Notes: generated by a model not told the origin, from the sequence alone. Shown: positions 35,303 to 43,717, counted from the stretch's first letter. The stretch: 64,000 nucleotides of DNA from Novosphingobium sp. PhB165 (GCF_004341845.1 NZ_SLVB01000006.1:312071-376070), one strand, 5' to 3'. A program made the numbers and translations.

Positions 35303-35511
35303 GGCTCCCGGGCATCAAGGCTGCGCATGGCAGACATTATGTCGACGAGACGGACTGGTTCGGACGCGCCAGGCGGTTGCCTCAGATCGGGACGATCTTC
35401 GACTGCACGGGCGTCGGAAGCCCAGGACGCCAAGATTGCGCGTTTAACTTCCGGCTCTAGCTGGGGTCGTTCCATGAACTCGAATGGATGATGAAATTTG
35501 GAGAGGGACAT
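35299..35511 (-). CDS. Small conserved hypothetical protein
   Basis: A 70-residue protein with the pattern EVKRAILASWASDARAVEDRPDLRQPPGA and a closing VRLVDIMSAMRSLD helix. I have seen this type repeatedly in sphingomonad and rhizobial genomes, often near mobile elements; it has no known function. GGAGGCAACGCA before ATG 35511 gives a strong ribosome site. It overlaps the 35096-35302 gene by four bases. Confidence 0.7.
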   Translation of the reverse strand: MSLSKFHHPFEFMERPQLEPEVKRAILASWASDARAVEDRPDLRQPPGASEPVRLVDIMSAMRSLDAREP

Positions 35512-35697
35512 TGCGTTGCCTCCTTTCTTCCAACTCTCCTCGCATTGGCGGTGATTCCGCCGCCCAAAATATTTGCATTCTGGGTCTTGAGGTCAAGGGC
35601 TTTTGCGCCGCCGCCCTCTAGTCGTTCCGACTTAGAAGCGCGACCGGATCGATCGTGTAGGCAGCTCCAGCCCGGTCTGCAATGTGGCGCGGGGTGC

Positions 35698-35988
35698 TCA
35701 GCTTTCCGTCTCCTCCTCTCCACCGGCGCGAGCCTCAGCGAGCAGGGCATCAACCATTCTGGTCCATGCCCACTCCATGTCATGCCAATCGATGCCGTGG
35801 CGGGCCTCATGGCCAAGGCACTTCTCGCCTTCGCCGCTCACCGCGCGCGATGGCAGCCGGATCGCCTGGATCACGGCGCGGGCGTTTTCCTTGAGTTCCT
35901 CCTGCAAGTCCTTGTCGAGGCCGTCCCAATCGTCGTGTCCGCTCTCTGACTCGGCCAAGGCTCGTGCTGCGCGTTCGATCATGAGCAT
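35698..35988 (-). CDS. Small hypothetical protein, paralogue of the protein at 34011
   Basis: A 96-residue helical protein beginning MLMIERAARALAESESG, with DDWDGLDKDLQEELKENARAVIQAI in the middle and a DMEWAWTRMVDALLAEA helix near the end. GGAGGGAGAA precedes ATG 35988. It shares its pattern with the protein just outside the att site (34011-34298). Probably phage-associated. Role unknown. Confidence 0.7.
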   Translation of the reverse strand: MLMIERAARALAESESGHDDWDGLDKDLQEELKENARAVIQAIRLPSRAVSGEGEKCLGHEARHGIDWHDMEWAWTRMVDALLAEARAGGEEETES

Positions 35989-36180
35989 CGTGTTCTCCCT
36001 CCACAGATGATGAACGGAAGGTAGCTCACCTGGAGGCTGGCGTGGCATGAACTTTCGGATAGGGCGGCCGTCATGATTCCGGACGACTACTTCTATCTAG
36101 AGTGGTCAAAATCTGACGCTTGTTAACCGTCCGGCCTGGTTCGGCAATGGCCGAGGTTGGTGGATTGCGTACTTCGACCG

Positions 36181-36516
36181 TTAGCTCCGGAGAGGTGACC
36201 GAACGGTAAGAAGCGCAGTGAAGTCCGGGTTCTCCACCGCTGCATCCTCGTCAGCCAATTGGTAGATGCCAGGTTGTGCATACTCGATAGCATCGAGAAT
36301 GGGAGCGATGACGAAATCTTCGCCAGTGTCTTGTTGAATGACGATGCCGGACACCTGATCGGCTGACGTGACCGTTCCGTAAACCTGCTCACGCCGTATC
36401 AACTGATCATCGTGATCGACATACGTAATGCCGACAAGAACCGTTGAGCCGATGAGGTCATTGGCAAACTCATCGCTCCAGCCGTCTTCGCCATCCAAGC
36501 TTTCGAACTCTGTCAT
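36181..36516 (-). CDS. Hypothetical acidic protein, 111 aa
   Basis: A highly acidic soluble protein. It opens MTEFESLDGEDGWSDEFANDLIGSTVLVGITYVDHDDQLIRREQVYGTV, and the middle strands (GTVTSADQVSGIVIQQDTGEDFVIAP) suggest a small beta-barrel like SH3 or Sm folds, with a Tyr-rich end. Similar small acidic proteins occur as immunity proteins, but no toxin gene is next to it, so I do not assign that role. It lies alone between other accessory genes on the same strand. Confidence 0.6.
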   Translation of the reverse strand: MTEFESLDGEDGWSDEFANDLIGSTVLVGITYVDHDDQLIRREQVYGTVTSADQVSGIVIQQDTGEDFVIAPILDAIEYAQPGIYQLADEDAAVENPDFTALLTVRSPLRS

Positions 36517-36869
36517 CCCCTCTTATGCTTCACGCGGCGAATGTCTGCAATGGGGCGGATGCTGCCATTCTCGCAAAATCGTCCCGGAAGGGCGCGAAGT
36601 GGTGGGAAGCTGCCGTTCCCATTCTGGTCCGAGGCGCGGCTACAGCTGCCGTCCGTGGAGCGCGCCGCCGAGGCAGCAACGCGCCCAATTCAGACACAAA
36701 GAGGCCGTCGTGGCGATCCCGACAGCGGACGGTGGGCGTTATCTGGGCAGCGGCCACGTGCACGGCAGCGAACGACAAATTGGCGCGCTGATTCGAACGG
36801 CTCGGATTGGAGATCGGCACCGTGCCCTATTCCGCTTTAGCGGTGACGGCTACCCACCAACCTACGCGG
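36517..36869. other. Non-coding stretch before sulfatase 1
   Basis: About 350 bases without a frame I can support. At 36540-36570 it holds one copy of a degenerate motif (aatgtctgcaatggggcgga) that recurs at 38866, 40724 and 41821. Confidence 0.5.
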
Positions 36870-36900
36870 AAGGCGCATCGATCAGCGATCGACGCGCCTT
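36870..36900 (-). terminator. Hairpin after sulfatase 1
   Basis: A 14-bp stem (AAGGCGCGTCGATC and its complement, one G-U pair) with a 3-base loop begins 14 bases past the stop codon. The T-run is short, so efficiency is uncertain. Confidence 0.55.
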
Positions 36901-36913
36901 CTTGAACCTCTCG

Positions 36914-38482
36914 TCAGTTCCCCGTCGGCATTCCGATCCGGAAACCTTCACTGGCGAGCTGGTCCTTGATGTGCTTGAAACGCTCGTATTGAGTGAGCGT
37001 GATCGGCCCCGAATAACCCTCACCCTGCATCTTGCGAGGCGGGTATTCGAGATAAGTCTTCATGAGTTCCTTGATCGCCTTGTTGATCGTCACCAGCGTC
37101 CAGGTGTGCTCGGTGTAGTTGTTCATGAAGATGTCGTAGCGTTCCTGCGGGTCCTGCCAGAGATCGAACACCTGGGGCACCGTCGCGACATAGGCATTGG
37201 GGCCTTTCCATCCCAAGTTAGTATCGACGGCAAGACCGCCCGTGGCCGCCCCGTTGTCGCCACGTACGTTAAAGCATGCCTTGTAGTTCCCCACACGCGC
37301 GGCACCGGGGGTGAGTTCGTCTTCGGTGAAATAAAACCAGCTGTCGCGTTCCGACTTACCTTTGCCGAAGAGGACCGGTGACATGTCATAGCTGTCGAAG
37401 ATGATCGGTTCGCCTTCACGATCCTTCTCTGGTAGCTTGATGCCGGCCAAGGAGGCGAATGTTGCCATGTAGTCGAGGCCGCCCACGATGTCGGCGTTCC
37501 TCGTGCCCCCCTCAATGCCGGGGCCCCATGCCAGCGAAGGTACGCGATTGCCGCCTTCGCGGATTGTGCCCTTGGTCCCGCGATAGGGCGTATAGCCGGC
37601 ATCGGGATAGACATCCTGCCATGCGCCGTTGTCGGTGGTCCAGAAGACGTAAGTGTTGTCATCAAGGCCCAGCTCGCGGAGCTTGTCCATGATCGCCCCG
37701 ATGCGCGCGTCATTCTCGACAAGCGAATCCGAATACTTGGATTTCGACAGTGACTTACCCTTGAAATCGGGGTGGGGCATGCTGGGCTGATGCATCTTCA
37801 TGAAGTTGATGTGCATGAAAAATGGCTCTTTGGAATCCTTGACGCTGTCAAGATAGTCGAGCGAAGCCTTTTCAACATACGAATCGTAGTAGGGGATGCC
37901 GACTATACCATTGTCCGGGTCGTCAACGTACTGCCCGTTGACTTTGAACACTTCCTTCGGCTCCTCTCCGGCGTTTCCGGAAAGGGCCCCCTTGGTCACC
38001 TTTTCGAACATCGTGCGCAGTTCCTCGTCCATGTCAGGGAACCACTCGGGGTCTGCATAAGTGTAGGCGTTCAGGTGATAGAGGCCGACATATTCCATGC
38101 GGTCGTAACCATGGGCGGTGGGCATCGCATAGTCGGACTCGCCCAGGTGCCACTTGCCGGTGAAGTAGGTCTTGTAGCCGGCTTCCTTGAGCACTGAGCC
38201 CAACGTCCACTCGGCCGCAGGAAGACCGCCGCCGTCACCCTGAAAAGCCACCGTCGTCATGCCGCTACGGTTGGGGATACGTCCCGTCAGGACGGCCGCG
38301 CGACCTGGAGTGCAACTGGGCTGCGCGTAGAACGACAGGAACTGCATGCCTTCAGCCGCGATGCGATCAAGGTTGGGAGTAGGCATTCCGCGATTTTCGC
38401 CGCCCCCGTAGCAACCCGCATCACCATATCCGAAATCGTCGGACAGGATCAGAACGATGTTTGGCTTGCGCTTGTCTGACAT
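36914..38482 (-). CDS. Sulfatase (arylsulfatase type, formylglycine CxPxR)
   Basis: A 522-residue sulfatase. Cys57 in SCTPGR (CxPxR) is the residue turned to formylglycine. Asp15-Asp16 (LSDDFGYGD) bind Ca2+, and FTGKWHLG and TTDNGAW give further active-site residues. There is no signal peptide, which is unusual: it is either cytosolic or exported some other way. The start ATG 38482 has AGGAGA upstream, and an 18-base perfect palindrome lies just beyond it. The sulfated substrate is unknown. With the second sulfatase at 39149 it forms a divergent pair in the accessory zone of the prophage. Confidence 0.93.
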   Translation of the reverse strand: MSDKRKPNIVLILSDDFGYGDAGCYGGGENRGMPTPNLDRIAAEGMQFLSFYAQPSCTPGRAAVLTGRIPNRSGMTTVAFQGDGGGLPAAEWTLGSVLKEAGYKTYFTGKWHLGESDYAMPTAHGYDRMEYVGLYHLNAYTYADPEWFPDMDEELRTMFEKVTKGALSGNAGEEPKEVFKVNGQYVDDPDNGIVGIPYYDSYVEKASLDYLDSVKDSKEPFFMHINFMKMHQPSMPHPDFKGKSLSKSKYSDSLVENDARIGAIMDKLRELGLDDNTYVFWTTDNGAWQDVYPDAGYTPYRGTKGTIREGGNRVPSLAWGPGIEGGTRNADIVGGLDYMATFASLAGIKLPEKDREGEPIIFDSYDMSPVLFGKGKSERDSWFYFTEDELTPGAARVGNYKACFNVRGDNGAATGGLAVDTNLGWKGPNAYVATVPQVFDLWQDPQERYDIFMNNYTEHTWTLVTINKAIKELMKTYLEYPPRKMQGEGYSGPITLTQYERFKHIKDQLASEGFRIGMPTGN

Positions 38483-38504
38483 TAGGATCTCCTGCTGATA
38501 GCCT

Positions 38505-38522
38505 GGACGAGATATCTCGTCC
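38505..38522. promoter_or_regulatory. Perfect 18-bp palindrome upstream of sulfatase 1 (operator candidate)
   Basis: GGACGAGATATCTCGTCC is a perfect palindrome whose near edge is 23 bases from the sulfatase ATG, directly upstream of the ribosome site. Its length and place fit a dimeric repressor site. No regulator gene is beside it. Confidence 0.6.
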
Positions 38523-39148
38523 GCACCGCGAGTGCTTTCACACTGCCATTGCGCCTCCTGCAGGCACTCGGGAGGTGCCGCGGCAGCAGACTTCTATCGG
38601 TTATTCCCTCGTGGCTGTGGCGCGCCAATTGGGGTTTACCCTATGTTGCACGCGTGCTGGCGCCCAGATCACTGTCGGAGAAAGTCGGAATCCCGGTCAG
38701 GCTCGCGGGTTGGCTTGCGGCAACGGGAAACCGTTTCGGTGGGGAAAGCTGCAAAGGGCAATTAGGCGACGTTTCGGTCGAAATCCGCAAGTCCGGAATC
38801 GGCCAGCCACCGTCATAAACCGGGAACGAGGGAACGGCGGGTTTCAGGGAATCCGCCCCGTGTCGCAAATGTCCGCAAGGGGGCGGTTTCTGCCAGACCG
38901 GTTTCGGATTAAAATCCTGCAACCCTGCCATTCCGGTTTCGGGAGCCTGGCTGAGCACCTCCTAAGCCCGGAAGTGGTGGATAGCGGACGCTTACATACC
39001 AGCCGAGGGTGCCCGAGCGTTCGTGAAACGACCTGCTCCATAGAAGCCGAGTGCTCCGTGCATAGAAACCCTGATGGCAGCACCGGTCCGTGCGCCGGTA
39101 TACCTAATGGCCTTGCGGGCGTTGGGCCGCGATCCTCTGGAGGGTGCT
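38523..39148. other. Long spacer between the divergent sulfatase genes
   Basis: About 620 bases with no frame that I can support; several short frames look random. It holds a copy of the degenerate gtccgcaa-ggggcgg-tttctgcc motif at 38866-38900. The space may be decayed sequence that once held a regulator, which cannot be shown here. Confidence 0.45.
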
Positions 39149-40693
39149 ATGACCGCTGCCACCAAGCCAAACATCGTCATGATAATGGCCGATGACGTAG
39201 GAATCTGGAACGTCAGCGCCTACCATCGCGGAATGATGGGCGGCAGCACCCCCAACATCGACCGTCTCGCGAGCGAGGGTGCGCTGTTCACCGACTACTA
39301 CGGCCAACAGTCATGTACGGCGGGACGGGCCGCATTCATCACCGGACAGACGCCCTTCCGCACGGGCCTGCTTAAAGTCGGCCTTCCGGCGGCAAGACAG
39401 GGCCTACAGGATTCCGACCCCACCATCGCCGAATTTCTCAAACCGCTCGGCTATGCGACCGCGCAGATTGGCAAGAACCATCTGGGTGACCGGAACGAGT
39501 ACCTGCCCACGGTGCACGGCTTCGACGAGTTCCACGGGATACTCTACCACCTGAACGCGATGGAGGAGCCTTACTACCCGGATTATCCCAAGTCCGATGA
39601 GTTCCTCGCCAGGTTCGGCCCGCGCAACATCATCAGCAGCGTCGCGACTGACGTGGATGACCCGACCGAAGATCCGCGCTGGGGCCGGGTGGGCAAGCAG
39701 AAGATCACCGACGCTGGCCCGCTGCCGCCCCGTCCCGGTATGGACCCGGCCGCGAAGGTCAATATGGAGGACATCGACGCGGACCTGGTGAAGCGATCGT
39801 GCGATTTCATCGACCGCTCGTTTAAAGCAGGCCAGCCGTTCTTCCTCTGGCACAACTCCACCCGTTGTCACTCGTGGACGCACCTCTCCCAGGAATGGGA
39901 CGGAAAGACGGGGTACGGCCTATTTGCTGACGCCATGGCCGAGCTCGACTGGATCGTGGGCGAACTGCTCGCTAAGCTTGATGAGCTTGGGATCGCAGAC
40001 GACACCATTGTGCTGTTCACGAGCGACAATGGTGCGGAGGTGTTCAGCTGGCCTGACGGCGGCAACCATCCCTTCCGAGGCGAAAAAGGAACGGTATACG
40101 AAGGCGGGTTCCGGGTGCCGATGCTTGCGAAGTGGCCAGGCGTCATCGAGCCAGGCGCGATCATCAACGAGGTCATGTCGGCCGAAGACTGGCTGCCGAC
40201 ACTCGTTGCGGCCGCCGGCGGCGATTCCGGTCTGAAAGAGAAGCTGCTGGACGGCTACGAGGCGGGCGGGAAGACGTTCAGGACCCATCTCGACGGGTAC
40301 AACTTCATGCCGTTTTTCGAAGGTGAGGTTTCCGAAAGTCCGCGCCGCGAGTTTTTCTACTTCAGCGACAACGCTGACCTCATGGCACTCCGCTTCGATG
40401 AGTGGAAGATTACCTTCAAGACAATCGTGGGCAACCTCTTCAGCGGCAAGGAGGACACGACAAACGTCCCGATCGTCACCAACCTGCGCGTCGATCCGTG
40501 GGAGAGATATCAAACAGAGTCGACGTCATATGGCGAATGGTGGGGGAAGAAGCTGTGGGTCATGATGCCCGCGACGATGATCATGGGCAAGTTCCTCGCC
40601 ACCTTCAAAGACTATCCGCCGAGCCAGATTTCCGGCTCCCTCAGCGTGGAAAAGGCATTGCAGGCGCTAGAGGAAGGTGGCCGGAAGAACTGA
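39149..40693 (+). CDS. Sulfatase (formylglycine CxAxR variant)
   Basis: A 514-residue sulfatase. The modification motif is SCTAGR with Cys56, that is C-x-A-x-R instead of C-x-P-x-R, an allowed variant. Asp15-Asp16 (MADDVGIW), QIGKNHLGD and FTSDNGAEVF follow. Like its neighbour it lacks a signal peptide. GGAGGG lies before ATG 39149; an in-frame ATG at 39074 adds an unrelated start. It differs clearly from sulfatase 1, so the two are not recent duplicates. No formylglycine-generating enzyme is in the window, so maturation must rely on a host gene elsewhere. Confidence 0.93.
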   Translation: MTAATKPNIVMIMADDVGIWNVSAYHRGMMGGSTPNIDRLASEGALFTDYYGQQSCTAGRAAFITGQTPFRTGLLKVGLPAARQGLQDSDPTIAEFLKPLGYATAQIGKNHLGDRNEYLPTVHGFDEFHGILYHLNAMEEPYYPDYPKSDEFLARFGPRNIISSVATDVDDPTEDPRWGRVGKQKITDAGPLPPRPGMDPAAKVNMEDIDADLVKRSCDFIDRSFKAGQPFFLWHNSTRCHSWTHLSQEWDGKTGYGLFADAMAELDWIVGELLAKLDELGIADDTIVLFTSDNGAEVFSWPDGGNHPFRGEKGTVYEGGFRVPMLAKWPGVIEPGAIINEVMSAEDWLPTLVAAAGGDSGLKEKLLDGYEAGGKTFRTHLDGYNFMPFFEGEVSESPRREFFYFSDNADLMALRFDEWKITFKTIVGNLFSGKEDTTNVPIVTNLRVDPWERYQTESTSYGEWWGKKLWVMMPATMIMGKFLATFKDYPPSQISGSLSVEKALQALEEGGRKN

Positions 40694-40723
40694 AAAGCGC
40701 GGTCGGGTAGCTGTTGACGGCCG

Positions 40724-40781
40724 CTTCGTCCGCTTTGGGGCGCTCGCTGCCGTTTCCCCGGCGGGTGCCAAGCGTGTGATC
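40724..40781. repeat. Copy of the degenerate ctgccg-tttcc-cggcgggtgccaagcgtg motif
   Basis: This stretch shares gctgccgtttcc-cggcgggt-ccaagcgtg with 41841-41877, allowing for mismatches, and lies directly after sulfatase 2. Confidence 0.6.
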
Positions 40782-40795
40782 TCCACCTCTGGCCC

Positions 40796-41596
40796 TTAGC
40801 AGTGCCCGATTGCTCGGGCTGCTTGCACGGTCGTTAGCGGAGCACTCTTGTCCCAGCGCGTCGCAGGATTTCGAAGATATTCCGCCGACGCGCTAAGATA
40901 TTTGATCTCCTCCTTAGATGGCGCTTCGCCGTAGCCCCTGGGAATGACGGAACATCCGAACTGTTCAACGCTGATCTTCTGTGCTTCGAAGGCCGACCCT
41001 GCATATTCGGCGGCGCCCTTAATCTCGTCTTCGGTAGGCTCAATTGGCCATAAGAGGAGGCCTTTCAGCCAGCCACCCTTTCGCACGTGGGTGGCCATCC
41101 ATTCGTCATAGCGGATGACCTTTTCGACAGCAGCGGCGCGTTGCTGAATGCCCGATTTGCTTTCCAATTTATCTGTGATTGGTGTGGCACAGACAAAACG
41201 GATTACGAAGTAAGCAAGCAGCGCCACGCCCCCCAAGGCGTATGGCATTGCTTTGATAGCTGAACGCACCTTCGGATGCCGGGCCTCTTGCTTGCGGAAA
41301 TACGGCGTGAAATGCTCCGAAATATAGTCTAGCGCGGGCACCCAAGACGGATCGCAACTGCCCTTTATCTCCGCGATTTGCTGTTCCACAATAGTCGGAC
41401 CATTTTCCCGACCATCGGCGGTCTTCAGCAGAGCATCGACGTACTTGCCTCTAACTTCGTTGAAGCGGGCGACTGCGGCATCGTGGCGGGTCTTGGCTTC
41501 CTTCCACTGACTTTTGTCCAGAGTACTTTCAGCGTCCACCAAAGAGACGATTTCTGCCGCCAACTCTAAAAGCTGATCGAAGTAGTCTTCCGCCAT
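40796..41596 (-). CDS. Hypothetical protein with one membrane segment, 266 aa
   Basis: A soluble helical N-terminal half (to about residue 130: KSQWKEAKTRHDAAVARFNEVRGKYVDALL and similar) precedes one likely membrane helix at about 140-160 (AMPYALGGVALLAYFVIRFV). A C-terminal domain of about 100 residues follows, with WLKGLLLWPIEPTEDEIKGAAEYAG and Cys near 236. No family is recognised. The coding case is good (length, charge pattern, ATG start), and composition differs from the housekeeping genes. It lies between the sulfatases and the phage SRAP gene. A phage exclusion or signalling role is possible but unproven. Confidence 0.7.
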   Translation of the reverse strand: MAEDYFDQLLELAAEIVSLVDAESTLDKSQWKEAKTRHDAAVARFNEVRGKYVDALLKTADGRENGPTIVEQQIAEIKGSCDPSWVPALDYISEHFTPYFRKQEARHPKVRSAIKAMPYALGGVALLAYFVIRFVCATPITDKLESKSGIQQRAAAVEKVIRYDEWMATHVRKGGWLKGLLLWPIEPTEDEIKGAAEYAGSAFEAQKISVEQFGCSVIPRGYGEAPSKEEIKYLSASAEYLRNPATRWDKSAPLTTVQAARAIGHC

Positions 41597-42293
41597 GCCG
41601 AATGCCCCATCGACGAATCATATCACGAGCGTGTTCGCTTACCCTCGCGCGACTATGTTGGAAAGTTGACTATTCCCTTCCTAGGGCGCTTCGCACGGCT
41701 CTGTGCCGGACAAATTCATTTCGGAGGGGAAGCCCGGCCGCCGGGCGCCTATTTGCTGTCAAAACCCCTCCGGCTTTGGACGTAACGCGAGTGCCCGGAT
41801 GCCACCGGGAAGCAGGTTGCCGAACGTCCGCAATTGGGCGGTTTCTGCCGTTTCTTCGGCGGGTACCAAGCGTGCGATGTCGACCACTAGTCGACGCCGA
41901 GACCGGACGGCCCATGGCATCTGCTCTCACGGGGCCTGAACGGGCTGCGGAGCGAAGGAGGGCGGCGCGCATCGCACTCGGAGTGCGGCCGCCCTCCGGC
42001 CCATTCCCGTTCAGAGGCGTGGGCCAGTCGCTGACGTACGGTGGGAGCCTGTGGTTAGACAAGATGCTCACCCGGAAGAGTTGAGCGCTTTGTGGCTGTA
42101 ATCCAGTCGGAAGGGGCCGCCACCGCCAGTAAGGTGTGCCGGCCCCCCTGCGATGTCGCCCGGCACCCGAGGGCAGGGATCAACCGAGCTGCGACCCGTG
42201 ACAGAACGTCTACAAGTCTGCCGGGTTCCAACATCACGACGGCCGGTTCACCCGATACCCGTTCACGCCGGGCCGGGCTGCGGCGCCACGACC
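41597..42293. other. Non-coding stretch, about 700 bases
   Basis: No frame here is convincing on either strand; the available frames are Arg/Pro-rich and lack ribosome sites. It holds the best copy of the degenerate gtccgcaattgggcggtttctgcc motif (41821-41877). Nothing else is recognised. Confidence 0.5.
41821..41877. repeat. Best copy of the degenerate gtccgcaa-gggcgg-tttctgccg motif
   Basis: Related stretches lie at 36540-36570, 38866-38900 and 40724-40781. All four lie in the accessory zone around the sulfatases. Confidence 0.6.
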
Positions 42294-42935
42294 TCAGAGA
42301 AGGATCGGTGGCTTCGATGTGGCCGGCGCCGATCGCTGGATCCACGGCACGTCGGTTCGATCAACCACCAGCGGTAATTCCCACGTCCGCAGCAGGGAGA
42401 ATGCTTCGTCCGGAGTGCCGTCAGTCCATCGCGCCCGGTCTTCGGACGGGAGGATAGTCGGCATCCGGTCGTGCACGTCGGACATCTGTTCGCTGCCCGG
42501 AACCATGACCATCGAATAGGCATCGCCCCACTCGATCGTCGGGGTCCAGATGCCGGCGACAATGAATGGCTCGCCGCCCGGCAGCGAATACCAGGTGCGG
42601 GTCATCCGGCCCGCTTCGCCCTCGGCCTCTGCCCACGCGGTGACCGGGATCAGGCAGCGCCGGTCCCGGAAGCTGTCGCGCCACATCGGATTGCCGCGAA
42701 GCTTGTCGTCGCGCGCGTTATTCGTGGCGGTGGGTTTCAGGGCCTTGCCGGTCTTCTTGCTCACTGCGTGCCGTGGAAAGCCCCACGTCATCGTGCGCAC
42801 CGCGCCCTCGGCGATCACCAGCCCCGTGTATTTCGGGTAGACCTCGGACGCGAAATTCGCCCCGACAGCGGGCATGGCCGAGAACAGCTTGGCGACCGCG
42901 TCGGCCGGCGACGTCATCCGGTAGAGATTGCACAT
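42294..42935 (-). CDS. SOS response-associated peptidase (SRAP, YedK/HMCES family)
   Basis: A 213-residue SRAP protein that forms a covalent thiazolidine bond with abasic sites in single-stranded DNA. Cys2 (after Met removal it becomes the N-terminus), Asn73 (NNARDD), Glu103 (WAEAEG) and His155 (DVHDRMP) match the catalytic set of YedK (Cys2, Asn75, Glu105, His160). An alphaproteobacterial LexA box stands 56 bases upstream, so it should respond to DNA damage. Phages of this group often carry SRAP genes. Confidence 0.93.
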   Translation of the reverse strand: MCNLYRMTSPADAVAKLFSAMPAVGANFASEVYPKYTGLVIAEGAVRTMTWGFPRHAVSKKTGKALKPTATNNARDDKLRGNPMWRDSFRDRRCLIPVTAWAEAEGEAGRMTRTWYSLPGGEPFIVAGIWTPTIEWGDAYSMVMVPGSEQMSDVHDRMPTILPSEDRARWTDGTPDEAFSLLRTWELPLVVDRTDVPWIQRSAPATSKPPILL

Positions 42936-42990
42936 GCCCGCATGATGGCCGTGCGACGAACAGAGTCAATCCGACTCCCCATGCCGGTAT

Positions 42991-43005
42991 GTTCTCTATA
43001 TGTTC
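42991..43005. promoter_or_regulatory. LexA (SOS) box, GTTC-N7-GTTC
   Basis: GTTCTCTATATGTTC fits the alphaproteobacterial LexA consensus GTTC-N7-GTTC exactly. It stands 56 bases upstream of the SRAP start and 30 bases upstream of the divergent gene at 43035, so it may control both. Confidence 0.8.
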
Positions 43006-43034
43006 GAATCCAAGATGACGAATCGGAACGCCTG

Positions 43035-43358
43035 ATGCGCTGGTCGAAAGACGGACTGATGGAGCCGACGTGCATATTCGAGGCCGCGACCCTGCATCAC
43101 TCGGTGCAGGTCGTCTGCCGGTGCGGGCATAGCGCGCGGTTCGAATCGCATGGTGTGTGGTGGCACTTCACGCGGCGAGGTTGGGACGACCGCTTTGGCC
43201 CGGCACGCAAGCGGTTCTGGTGCCGCGTGTGCCGGTCGAAGGAGCGGAAGAAGGTGCATCCCGTGAAGCTGGAGCCCGTGAACTGGAAGGAGGGCGACTT
43301 CGAGTTGCCTTGGCCGGACGAGCGTCGGTGGAAGGAAGCAGTGAGAAGCGTTCGATGA
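43035..43358 (+). CDS. Small zinc-ribbon-like phage protein
   Basis: A 107-residue protein. VQVVCRCGHSARFESHG (Cys-x-Cys) and FWCRVCRSKERKK (Cys-x2-Cys) are two halves of a probable zinc ribbon, with Trp/His-rich sequence between (VWWHFTRRGWDD). The C-terminal EPVNWKEGDFELPWPDERRW is aromatic and basic. It could bind DNA or RNA. ATG 43035 is the likely start, since an earlier ATG (42981) would run through the LexA box. A tiny frame MTNRNA (43014) overlaps the start as TGATG. It is the first of four tightly packed plus-strand genes. Confidence 0.75.
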   Translation: MRWSKDGLMEPTCIFEAATLHHSVQVVCRCGHSARFESHGVWWHFTRRGWDDRFGPARKRFWCRVCRSKERKKVHPVKLEPVNWKEGDFELPWPDERRWKEAVRSVR

Positions 43359-43369
43359 AGGAGGAACCG

Positions 43370-43717
43370 ATGAAGGACAAAACGAAATTGACGGACGACC
43401 TCATTCGGGAGCTGAACCTACAATGCAGCGGCTACGGCGGGATCCGCAACGAGGAACTGGTGCCGGCCGACAGCCGGTTACGGCAGATGGGGAGGGTGGA
43501 GAGCCCCGCCGAGCGCGGACCGTTCGGCCGGTGGCTCGTGCGGCAACAAGCCGCAAAGGGGTTGTTGGCGCGCCTGGTGAGCGCGGCGAATGCCGATCCG
43601 AAATTTCCGTTGGATGGCGATCCCGAGGCAGTGCGCGACCGGCTTCGTACGTGCGGAGCGGACGGGAACATGTTCGCGGCGATCGACGACGCGGAGCTGG
43701 ACTGGCTTTCGCTGTGA
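43370..43717 (+). CDS. YozE_SAM_like domain phage protein
   Basis: A 115-residue protein. FGRWLVRQQAAKGLLARLVSAANADPKFPLDGDPEAVRDRLRTCGADGNMFAAIDDAELDWL is the four-helix SAM-like fold known from YozE and from many phages of alphaproteobacteria. Perfect AAGGAGG stands seven bases before ATG 43370. A second in-frame ATG at 43355 overlaps the previous stop (ATGA). Function unknown; probably an early gene. It overlaps the next gene by four bases (GTGA). Confidence 0.8.
   Translation: MKDKTKLTDDLIRELNLQCSGYGGIRNEELVPADSRLRQMGRVESPAERGPFGRWLVRQQAAKGLLARLVSAANADPKFPLDGDPEAVRDRLRTCGADGNMFAAIDDAELDWLSL

Noticed and set aside
38549..38818. Possible regulator remnant between the sulfatases
   Set aside because: A short frame with SWLWRANWGLPYVARVLAP looked like part of a regulator, but it matches no family that I can name and lacks a start context.
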